NCBI GenBank assembly: GCA_026713205.1
Contig: JAPOOY010000203.1
Location: 1-5,279, forward strand
DNA from: Bdellovibrionales bacterium
Lineage (GTDB): Bacteria > Bdellovibrionota > Bdellovibrionia > Bdellovibrionales > UBA1609
Direction of reading: 5' to 3'
DNA: 5,279 nt
A program made the position numbers and the translations under genes. The notes beneath the pieces were generated by a model that had not been told where the DNA came from, did not search any database, and saw only the letters and a program-made list of their open reading frames with translations. Of this stretch, positions 1 through 5,279 are shown piece by piece; within the stretch, counting starts at the first letter, position 1; each line of letters starts with the position of its first letter.

Positions 1-14
1 GCATTTTTTCTTAT

Positions 15-48
15 GAAGAACCGGAAAATTTCAAACCGGACCAGTATA
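15..48 (+). repeat. Copy A of a ~33-bp interspersed element upstream of lspA
   Basis: Copy A of a three-copy element. It contains AACCGGAAAATTTCAAACC followed by GGACCAGTATA. Positions 26-48 match the reverse complement of 608-630 at 22 of 23 bases. A looser match to 686-714 (about 23 of 30 with one gap) runs in the same direction. The copy ends in GTATAGA, a possible -10 (TATAGA, 45-50) that would place a transcript start roughly 57, ahead of every candidate lspA start. A small perfect inverted repeat, ACCAGT-5nt-ACTGGT, covers 40-56. That it is a promoter or operator is an inference from position and from the similar copy before the next gene. Confidence 0.6.
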
Positions 49-107
49 GAACTGGTGGTATAAAAGTTCCCTTGACGGACAAAACTCTCTGTCTTATGAC
101 AAGGGAT

Positions 108-605
108 ATGCCGTATAAATACCTTAAATACCTACAGGCTCTTTGTTTCTCAGGATTTGTGCTGGCTTTGGACCAGGCCACCAAGCTCTATATTCACACC
201 TCTATGAAAGTAGGGGAGAATTTTCCAGTTATCCCCCATTTTTTTGATATTCAGTATGTACGCAATCAGGGAGGGGCTTTCGGACTGTTTAGCGACAGTC
301 ATGAATATATACGATGGGTGTTATTCCTGGTATTTCCGGTTTTTTGTATGGGTTTGATATTTTCCATTCTCCGAGACACAACCAATAAACTGCAAGTGAC
401 CGCTTTGGGTTTTATCTTTGGCGGAGCCATAGGAAACTACATCGATCGGGTGCGTCTGGGCTATGTCATTGACTTTATAGACTGGTATGTGAAGGACTTT
501 CACTGGCCCATTTTTAATATAGCGGATTCTTTTATTGTGGTGGGTGTTTTTATTCTGATTGTGTTTTACTTCCTGGAACGGAAAACTCCTCCCGCCACCA
601 AATAA
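108..605 (+). CDS. lspA: Lipoprotein signal peptidase (signal peptidase II, prolipoprotein signal peptidase)
   Basis: Inner-membrane aspartyl protease that removes the signal peptide from diacylglyceryl-modified prolipoproteins just before the lipidated cysteine. Family motifs are all visible. Numbered from ATG 108 (165 aa), they are DQATKLYI at the end of the first membrane helix (Asp22), YVRNQGGAFGLF at about 50-61, GGAIGNYIDR at 105-114, GYVIDFID from 118, and FNIADS at 136-141. The catalytic pair known from LspA structures corresponds to Asp122 (VIDF) and Asp140 (NIADS), so the enzyme looks intact. Four hydrophobic helices fit the family. The start is uncertain: the frame is open from TTG 72, with ATG codons at 96 and 108. 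ATG 108 gives the usual length and the usual distance from the N-terminus to the first conserved Asp, but the only Shine-Dalgarno-like run (AAGGG, 101-105) sits too close to it. The frame ends in TAA at 603-605. Confidence 0.96.
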   Translation: MPYKYLKYLQALCFSGFVLALDQATKLYIHTSMKVGENFPVIPHFFDIQYVRNQGGAFGLFSDSHEYIRWVLFLVFPVFCMGLIFSILRDTTNKLQVTALGFIFGGAIGNYIDRVRLGYVIDFIDWYVKDFHWPIFNIADSFIVVGVFILIVFYFLERKTPPATK

Positions 606-607
606 TT

Positions 608-640
608 TATACAGGTCCGGTTTGAAATTTGCAGTTTTTC
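608..640 (-). repeat. Copy B of the ~33-bp element, inverted, just after lspA
   Basis: Read on the minus strand, this is GAAAAACTGCAAATTTCAAA then CCGGACCTGTATA. It is nearly identical to copy A over the last 23 bases (one mismatch). It begins three bases after the lspA stop codon, and its orientation makes the -10-like TATAAA (minus strand, 606-611) point into the 3' end of lspA. Possible roles are an antisense promoter, a protein-binding site, or one arm of an imperfect hairpin with copy C. I see no run of T that would make it an ordinary intrinsic terminator. Confidence 0.6.
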
Positions 641-685
641 AGATGAAAGAAGGATTACACCTTAGCTAACTTTATATCCGTGGAA

Positions 686-716
686 AACCGGAATTTTCAA
701 ATAGGATTGGTATAAT
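686..716 (+). promoter_or_regulatory. Copy C of the element, ending in an extended -10 promoter (TGGTATAAT)
   Basis: AACCGGAATTTTCAAATAGG followed by ATTGGTATAAT. The last nine bases (708-716) are a perfect extended -10 (TG-N-TATAAT). No TTGACA-like -35 lies at 16-18 bp upstream; the bases there are CCGGAA, the conserved left half of the repeat. A start near 723 would give a leader of about 44 nt before ATG 767 of the M48-like gene. The -10 match is read directly from the sequence; its activity, and whether CCGGAA acts as a -35 for an alternative sigma factor or as an activator or repressor site, are inferences. Confidence 0.6.
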
Positions 717-766
717 TTCCTGTTATCTCCTCCCAAAAACTTAAACTGAAAGGGTTGATCCAAAGA

Positions 767-1564
767 ATGAAAAAAAACCGATTTCTGCCTTCTCTTTTTT
801 TACTGGGTTTGATTCATCTTTTTTTATTAGTCCCCACAGCGCTCTTTCTTGACTGGCAGTATTTAATACCGGCATTGGCTCTCCTCGGAGCGATGGATTT
901 ATTTCTCTTTTTTGTTTATGAGAAACAACTTTTTTCATCCCTTCCTTTGACACCTCTTCCTCCGGAAGATCCCTGGAACCTCCACTCTCTTCTGAAAAAA
1001 TCCTCCCCTTCCCTGCCAGTGACTCTTTATTTAATAAAAGTCCCTTACCCTATTAGCCTGTGTTTTGGAAATTTTGGCTTTTGCCGGATCGTATTTTCCG
1101 AAAAGCTCCTGGAGATGCTTTCCCCTGAAGAAAAAGAAATTATCCTATCCTACTATGTACAGGCCGGAACCAGAGGTTGGGTGTTTTTTTTCACCCTGAT
1201 CAGCGCCCTCCTAAAGGGTGCAAATGGATTTTTTGTTATTCTTAACCTTCCCAATCGGCTCTTCCAAAAAAAACAAACCATGAATATTGTTTTTCGGTTG
1301 TTTCTTCAGGGGTTAAGTCCTTTTTTACGCAAAATACACCTTCATTTGGATCAAAAAATTCAAGGTCCTTCCCCAAAAAAACTGGCCCGAACACTGTGGA
1401 AAATGCAATCTCTCTATGACACTGAGTCGTCTCCCCTTTCGGCTCCTCTTGCTCCCCTGTGTTTCGCCAACCCTCTGACAAATTCCAAAACAGGTGATTC
1501 CATCCCCCTTCAACCGAATAAAAGGCAGAGAACAAAAGCCCTCATTGGAGCCTACCCTCCGTAA
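767..1564 (+). CDS. HtpX-like (M48 family) membrane protein lacking the zinc-binding motif; probable pseudoprotease
   Basis: This 265-aa membrane protein appears to be a degenerate member of the M48/HtpX membrane metallopeptidases. In HtpX-type proteases two N-terminal helices precede a segment ending 'gLL..L..dEleaVlaHElaH', then two helices, a glutamate ligand in a 'ExxAD'-like motif, and a C-terminal 'NPL ... HPP..eRi' tail. Here, numbered from ATG 767, helices at about 8-28 and 33-51 lead to KLLEMLSPEEKEIILSYYVQ (113-132), with YYVQA exactly where HExxH belongs. Hydrophobic stretches follow, then HLHLDQ (191-196) in place of the glutamate motif, LCFANPLT (231-238), and QPNKRQRTKAL in place of the HPP motif. 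All three zinc ligands are therefore absent, so proteolysis is unlikely. ATG 767 is preferred over TTG 755 because GAAAGGG (748-754) abuts the TTG but lies 12 nt from the ATG. The homology call rests on motif order and spacing read by eye. Confidence 0.62.
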   Translation: MKKNRFLPSLFLLGLIHLFLLVPTALFLDWQYLIPALALLGAMDLFLFFVYEKQLFSSLPLTPLPPEDPWNLHSLLKKSSPSLPVTLYLIKVPYPISLCFGNFGFCRIVFSEKLLEMLSPEEKEIILSYYVQAGTRGWVFFFTLISALLKGANGFFVILNLPNRLFQKKQTMNIVFRLFLQGLSPFLRKIHLHLDQKIQGPSPKKLARTLWKMQSLYDTESSPLSAPLAPLCFANPLTNSKTGDSIPLQPNKRQRTKALIGAYPP

Positions 1565-1616
1565 AATTGCGATATGAGTAAAAGAAGGATACTCTTCCAC
1601 TTTCTACAAACAAGAG

Positions 1617-2840
1617 GTGACAAAAGGGCTGATTATTGAGATTCTTTGTCGCATGAATTTTAAAGCGGAAAATTTTCATCAGGGGCTTTATCAGCATATT
1701 TGTCGTTATGAAGCTCAGGCTCTAAAATGGTATCAGAAAAAAAGTGATGGAATTCCCCATCCTTTTTATTCCGGATTTGATATTAGAGATTCGGCCCATA
1801 AAATCGCCCCCGTTGACGCCAATGTATTTCCCGCCGGATTTAATAATCTATCGGCGGAAGATCAAAACCAAACCTCTGCCTTAATGAGCCAGTATTTGAA
1901 AAAGTATGCTCCCTCTTTGAAAAAAATCCTTCTCCTGACAGAAGAGCACACAAACAATCTCTATTACTGGGAAAATATTCTGACACTTAAAACCCTTATG
2001 GAAAAAGGTGGCTATGAAGTCGCCCCTTGTGTGGCGCGGGAACTGGTTTCAGGAGAGAGAACCGTGAGTACAGCCACAGGACAGAAAATATCCTTACAAC
2101 TGTTACAGGATGTTCAGGGAGATTTAATTATCAGTAACAATGACTTTTCCTCGGACTGTGATCTGCCGCAAGATAGACCCTGCCTCCCTCCTCTCAAAAT
2201 GGGCTGGAAAACCAGGAGGAAACATGACTTTTTCATCCATTATAACAAGCTGGCAGGAGAATTTTCTGAAATAATTGATATGAACCCCTGGCATTTTCAG
2301 ATAAAAACAGAGCTATTTTCCCCTTTTGATGTCACTTCCAAGGAAAACCTGAAAACACTTAAATCCCAGGTGACCGATTTTTTAAAAGAATTACAAACTC
2401 CCGCGCCTTCTTCTGAAAAACCCTACCTGTTTTTAAAAAATAACTATGGAACTTATGGTTTGGGCATCACGACAGTCAGTGATCCGGAAGAGGTGTTGAG
2501 CTGGAACTACAAAACCCGAAAGGACTTAAAGGCCACTAAAGGAGGTGGCGGAGTGCGGGAACTCATTCTTCAGGAGGGAATCCCCTCCTCTCTTTTTAAA
2601 AAAGAGCCTTTCAGCGCTGAACCCGTGATTTATATGGTGGGATCTCGCCCTGCGGGAGGATTTTTGAGAATTCATGAAAAAAAGGATTGTACGGAAAATC
2701 TCAATCGTCCGGGAGTGACTTACAAACCCCTGTCCTCTGACCGGTTGACAAATGATTATAAGATAATGAAGGCTATTTATGAGTGGATTGGCCGGATTGG
2801 ATTTTTGGCTGTGGGAGAAGAACTTAAACAATCCGGTTAA
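1617..2840 (+). CDS. gshA: Glutamate-cysteine ligase, 'T. ferrooxidans' type (first step of glutathione synthesis)
   Basis: Cytosolic ATP-dependent ligase joining L-glutamate and L-cysteine into gamma-glutamylcysteine. It is recognised as the TIGR02049/PF08886 family, unrelated in sequence to E. coli GshA. Diagnostic blocks, numbered from GTG 1617 (407 aa), are SGFDIRDSAHKIAPVDANVF (52-71) running into PAGFNNL, ILLLTEEHTNNLYYWEN (104-120), LIISNNDFS (170-178), PPLKMGWKTRRKHDFF (191-206), PYLFLKNNYGTYGLGI (269-284), and EPVIYMVGSRPAGGFLRIHE (335-354) followed by NLNRPGVTYKPL. The length fits the family and no block is missing. The start is uncertain: GTG 1617 lies inside AGAGGTGA, while ATG 1653 (395 aa) gives MNFKAENFHQGLYQHI, a more natural N-terminus, with only a weak ribosome site. 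The gene follows the M48-like gene by 52 nt with no clear terminator between, so co-transcription is possible. No gshB is present in the window. Confidence 0.92.
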   Translation: MTKGLIIEILCRMNFKAENFHQGLYQHICRYEAQALKWYQKKSDGIPHPFYSGFDIRDSAHKIAPVDANVFPAGFNNLSAEDQNQTSALMSQYLKKYAPSLKKILLLTEEHTNNLYYWENILTLKTLMEKGGYEVAPCVARELVSGERTVSTATGQKISLQLLQDVQGDLIISNNDFSSDCDLPQDRPCLPPLKMGWKTRRKHDFFIHYNKLAGEFSEIIDMNPWHFQIKTELFSPFDVTSKENLKTLKSQVTDFLKELQTPAPSSEKPYLFLKNNYGTYGLGITTVSDPEEVLSWNYKTRKDLKATKGGGGVRELILQEGIPSSLFKKEPFSAEPVIYMVGSRPAGGFLRIHEKKDCTENLNRPGVTYKPLSSDRLTNDYKIMKAIYEWIGRIGFLAVGEELKQSG

Positions 2841-2925
2841 AAAACCGATAAAATAGAAAGGAATAGGAAACGATTTTTTTATGAGTCCAAAAGCCGGAAA
2901 CAAATAATTACACTGTTTTTGTAGA

Positions 2926-3711
2926 GTGAAAAAAATGAAAGCCCGTTTTAAAGAACTTTTTAAATCCCGCCTTTTTCAAACCGCTTTAATTGCTATCTTA
3001 TTTTTAGCTGTGGGGATTTTTCTGGGAATAAACTCCTGGAACAAAATTGTTTATGTTCAAGTAAAACCGGGAGGGAAAGGCCGTTATGTCGCTTCCACCG
3101 GAAAAACAGAGCTTATGTCCCTATCCTTGGAAGAATACAGGGAACAAATACAAAAAAAAGTTCTTGGCAACGCCAAAGAAGGCAAACTCACTGACGGTAT
3201 TAAGAAATTTTATTTAGGCAACTTTATTGTTCAGGAGAAAGAGGGACATCAACGCATCTGTCAGGCTTATTCTTTTATTGAAATGAGGTTTATATCAAAT
3301 GTATCTCTCAGTGGATCACGAGGGGAAATGGTGATTCAAGCTCCTTGTCAGGAAGCGGCAGAAAGTACGGAAGAAGAAAAAGCAAATAGTGAAACTGAAG
3401 TTGCTTCAGGTCAAGAAGTGGCAGAAGGTATAGAAGCAGAAAAAGTTAACGGAGAAAACGAAGAAAGCCGGGAAAGTCTTATTGGCCCTTTTTTAGTACC
3501 AATTGATGAGATATTAAATAATCCCGCAAAAGAGTTTTTCTCTATAGAGGAAAAAGAAGTTTCTATTCGGTTTTATGATGCCGCTATAATGCTGACAGAT
3601 TCCTGGCTCTTGACAGCCGTGAGATTTTTCAATTCACCGGAAAACGAGGGCTTCATCGTTCGCTTTATCCCTGGAGAAGAAACAGACGCCTTTGAACTAT
3701 TTTTTCAATAA
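2926..3711 (+). CDS. Unrecognised single-pass membrane-anchored protein with duplicated acidic linker
   Basis: I do not recognise a family. Numbered from GTG 2926 (261 aa), a lysine/arginine-rich N-terminus (1-15) precedes one hydrophobic helix (about 17-36). By the positive-inside rule the remaining ~220 residues should lie outside the cytoplasm. Residues 40-140 look compact and mixed, with YVQVKPGGKGRYV and two cysteines (112 and 141), the only ones in the protein, which could form a disulfide. A Glu-rich linker (141-184) contains two imperfect 21-residue units. A second compact segment (185-261) ends in EETDAFELFFQ. The start may instead be ATG 2935 (258 aa), which has GAGTGA five bases upstream; both starts keep the anchor. 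The gene follows gshA by 85 nt and converges on leuS. It could be an envelope scaffold or accessory protein, but no function can be assigned. Confidence 0.8.
   Translation: MKKMKARFKELFKSRLFQTALIAILFLAVGIFLGINSWNKIVYVQVKPGGKGRYVASTGKTELMSLSLEEYREQIQKKVLGNAKEGKLTDGIKKFYLGNFIVQEKEGHQRICQAYSFIEMRFISNVSLSGSRGEMVIQAPCQEAAESTEEEKANSETEVASGQEVAEGIEAEKVNGENEESRESLIGPFLVPIDEILNNPAKEFFSIEEKEVSIRFYDAAIMLTDSWLLTAVRFFNSPENEGFIVRFIPGEETDAFELFFQ
3346..3471 (+). repeat. Tandem 63-bp (21-codon) duplication within the membrane-anchored protein gene
   Basis: Two adjacent in-frame units, 3346-3408 and 3409-3471. The first begins CQEAAESTEEEKANSETE and the second GQEVAEGIEAEKVNGENE. They align without gaps over 18 residues, with shared Gln, Glu, Ala, Lys and Asn positions, then diverge in the last three (VAS against ESR). 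The DNA has diverged along with the protein, so this is an old duplication within a flexible acidic linker rather than a recent slippage or an assembly error. Confidence 0.8.
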
Positions 3712-3722
3712 CTCCAGTACAA

Positions 3723-5279
3723 TTAAGCTTTTTTAATCAGATTTAAAATTTTCCCGGGTTTATAAATGACTTTCTGAATTTCTTTTCCCTGGAGAGCCTG
3801 TTTGACTGCGGGAAGGGTGAGCGCTTTTTCAACAGCCTCCTTCTCTGAATCGGAAAGGAGTACAACGACAGAGCCTCTGGTTTTTCCATTGACCTGAACT
3901 CCGATGGTCCGCTCCTCCGAATGAATTTTACTTTTATCATAACCCGGCCAGGGCGCTAAAGATACAAGCTCCTTTTCACCTAAAAACTCCCCTATTTCCT
4001 CAGCGAGATGGGGAGCGAAGGGCATGAGTAAACAAGCCAGGGTTTTGGCCACATTGTGATCTCTCACTTCTTCCTTATAAAGATGATTGACAAAAATCAT
4101 TAAAGCGCTGACAGCCGTATTAAAATTCATGGACTCTATATCCTCTGTCACTTTTTTAATGGTTTGATGAAAAGAGCTTTCCAGAAAAGGGCTGAGAGTT
4201 TGCTGCTGATCTTTAGATTCCCGGGCAAAACGCCAGACACGGTCTAAAAATCTCCGGCTTCCCTCTATGCCTTTGGAAGACCAAAGTTTATCTTTTTCAA
4301 AGGGACCCAGAAACAAAATATAAACCCTTAAAGCATCCGCCCCGTATTCCTCTCTCACAGGATCGGGACTCACTCCATTCCCTCTGGATTTAGACATACG
4401 ATGGCCGTCTTCACCTAAAACAACGCCTTGATGGGATAACTTTTTAAAAGGCTCCTTATGGGACACCAATCCCTCATCATAAAGAACCTTATGCCAAAAA
4501 CGAGCATAAAGGAGATGCCCCACACTGTGCTCTGTTCCCCCAATATAAAGATCCACAGGCATCCAGTATTTTTGAAATTCAAAACGAAAAGGCTGTGAAT
4601 CGTTCCCGGGATCCAGGTATCTTAAAAAATACCAGGAAGAAGCGGCGGAACTGGGCATGGTATCCGTTTCCCGCTTGGCAGGCTGGCCCTTGGAATCTTT
4701 ATAATCAACAAATTCCTTCACCCGAGCCAGAGGGGATTCCCCCTTCTCGGAAGGCTGGTAATCCGCCACCGGAGGAAGAAGAACGGGAAGCTCTTCATCC
4801 GGCACAGGCTCTATCCCGTTTTTCCCTCTCACCAAAGGAAAAGGCTCCCCCCAGTATCTTTGCCGACTAAAGAGCCAATCCCTTAACTTATACTGTACTT
4901 TTTTTTGACCTTTTTTATTTTCCTCTAACCAGACCACAATCTTTTCCCCGGCGGCTTTGTTATCCAAACCGTTAATATCCAGTTCCTGCGTTGAAGAATT
5001 AATATGAGAACCATCTCCCTCAAAAGGCAGGTCTTTGGATTTTATAACAGATTTAATGGGTAAATTAAATTGAGTGGCAAATTCAAAATCCCTGGAATCA
5101 TGGGCGGGAACAGCCATAATCACACCTGTCCCATAATCCATCATCACATAGTCCGCCGTCCAGAGAGGCAAAGGCTCTTTTGTTACGGGATTTTCCACAA
5201 AAGCTCCTGTGAAGACTCCGGTTTTTTCCTGCCCTGTTTTACGATGCACTTCACTGCGGGAGGCGCTGTCTTTTTGATA
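3723..5279 (-). CDS. leuS: Leucyl-tRNA synthetase, partial (N-terminal part beyond the right edge)
   Basis: Class I aminoacyl-tRNA synthetase that charges tRNA-Leu and edits mischarged tRNA. The minus-strand frame is open to the window edge, so 518 residues are present, and by comparison with E. coli LeuS roughly 280-300 N-terminal residues, including the HIGH motif, lie outside. In order, numbered from the edge, one sees the editing (CP1) domain with EKTGVFTG (18-25) and GTGVIMAVPAHDSRDFEF (50-67; Asp61 corresponds to the editing aspartate, E. coli Asp345). Next come KLRDWLFSRQRYWGEPFPLV at 131-150, DLYIGGTEHSVGHLLYARFW (243-262), and the KMSKS loop as RMSKS (294-298, bases 4386-4400). The anticodon-binding helical domain follows (LMPFAPHLAEE), then the C-terminal tRNA-binding domain (GVQVNGKTRG, KVIYKPGKILNLI). 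It ends in TAA at 3723-3725. No internal stop or frameshift is seen. A GTG at 5249 is an internal valine, not the start. Confidence 0.97.
   Translation of the reverse strand, partial: YQKDSASRSEVHRKTGQEKTGVFTGAFVENPVTKEPLPLWTADYVMMDYGTGVIMAVPAHDSRDFEFATQFNLPIKSVIKSKDLPFEGDGSHINSSTQELDINGLDNKAAGEKIVVWLEENKKGQKKVQYKLRDWLFSRQRYWGEPFPLVRGKNGIEPVPDEELPVLLPPVADYQPSEKGESPLARVKEFVDYKDSKGQPAKRETDTMPSSAASSWYFLRYLDPGNDSQPFRFEFQKYWMPVDLYIGGTEHSVGHLLYARFWHKVLYDEGLVSHKEPFKKLSHQGVVLGEDGHRMSKSRGNGVSPDPVREEYGADALRVYILFLGPFEKDKLWSSKGIEGSRRFLDRVWRFARESKDQQQTLSPFLESSFHQTIKKVTEDIESMNFNTAVSALMIFVNHLYKEEVRDHNVAKTLACLLMPFAPHLAEEIGEFLGEKELVSLAPWPGYDKSKIHSEERTIGVQVNGKTRGSVVVLLSDSEKEAVEKALTLPAVKQALQGKEIQKVIYKPGKILNLIKKA

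Noticed and set aside
1..63. Frame 1 reads about 20 codons to a TAA at 61-63, possibly the tail of an upstream gene.
   Set aside because: Too short to judge, and it overlaps the repeat; no recognisable C-terminus.
3..71. The lspA frame is open leftward to the window edge, giving a possible N-terminal extension or an upstream gene fused in frame.
   Set aside because: The stretch coincides with copy A of an element that is otherwise intergenic, the extension has no family counterpart, and LspA is full length without it.
1575..1598. GAGTA-9nt-TACTC hairpin between the M48-like gene and gshA as a terminator or attenuator.
   Set aside because: A 5-bp AT-containing stem with no T-run; likely chance.
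1242..1600. Minus-strand open frames opposite the M48-like gene.
   Set aside because: They arise from the T/C-rich composition of the sense strand, and the sense frame has the coherent protein pattern; the antisense products show no motif.
2745..2767. Perfect TTGACA (2745-2750) near GATAAT inside the 3' end of gshA, a possible promoter for the next gene.
   Set aside because: The spacing is only 11 bp and no -10 lies at 15-19 bp; it is within coding sequence.
2834..2847. Small hairpin CGGTT-AAAA-AACCG overlapping the gshA stop, a possible terminator.
   Set aside because: The stem is only 5 bp, and the following bases (ATAAAATAG) hold no U-tract.
2881..2907. Mini-frame of eight codons (MSPKAGNK) before the membrane-protein gene.
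   Set aside because: No well-placed ribosome site and no features of a leader peptide; such short frames are common by chance.
2894..2925. CCGGAAACAAATAATTACA upstream of the membrane-protein gene as a fourth copy of the repeat.
   Set aside because: Only the CCGGAA and CAAAT pieces resemble the consensus and the GTATA end is missing; too weak to count.
4595..4870. Plus-strand open frame opposite leuS.
   Set aside because: It lies wholly antisense to conserved LeuS motifs, is Pro/Glu-rich low-complexity, and has no ribosome site.

Overview
The window comes from a Gram-negative-type bacterium with moderately AT-rich DNA. It holds a lipoprotein signal peptidase, a membrane protein with the layout of HtpX, a single-pass protein that probably faces the periplasm, and glutathione synthesis. 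The lineage cannot be fixed from sequence alone. The glutamate-cysteine ligase is of the 'T. ferrooxidans' type (GshA, TIGR02049/PF08886), known mainly from proteobacteria and some deep-branching Gram-negatives. Nothing marks the window as plasmid or phage DNA: there are no tRNA or rRNA genes, CRISPR arrays, transposases or integrases.

Layout: four genes read rightward and one leftward. (1) lspA, prolipoprotein signal peptidase, ends at 605. (2) An intergenic stretch of about 160 bp carries two copies of a roughly 33-bp element that also lies upstream of lspA. (3) A gene of about 265 codons ending at 1564 looks like an M48 (HtpX-like) membrane metallopeptidase whose zinc-binding residues are all replaced, so a likely pseudoprotease. 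(4) gshA, 1617-2840, starts 52 bp later and may be co-transcribed. (5) A gene ending at 3711 encodes an unrecognised, membrane-anchored protein with a duplicated acidic linker. (6) The 3' part of leuS lies on the minus strand, converges with gene 5 across an 11-bp gap, and runs off the right edge, so about a third of the protein is missing. No gene-free stretch exceeds 300 bases.

Functional links are loose. lspA, the M48-like protein and the gene-5 product all concern the envelope; gshA and leuS are core metabolism and translation. The clearest signals beyond ordinary annotation are the inactivated M48 protein and the three-copy element. Each copy of the element ends in a -10-like GTATA, two copies face genes, and one points antisense into the 3' end of lspA.
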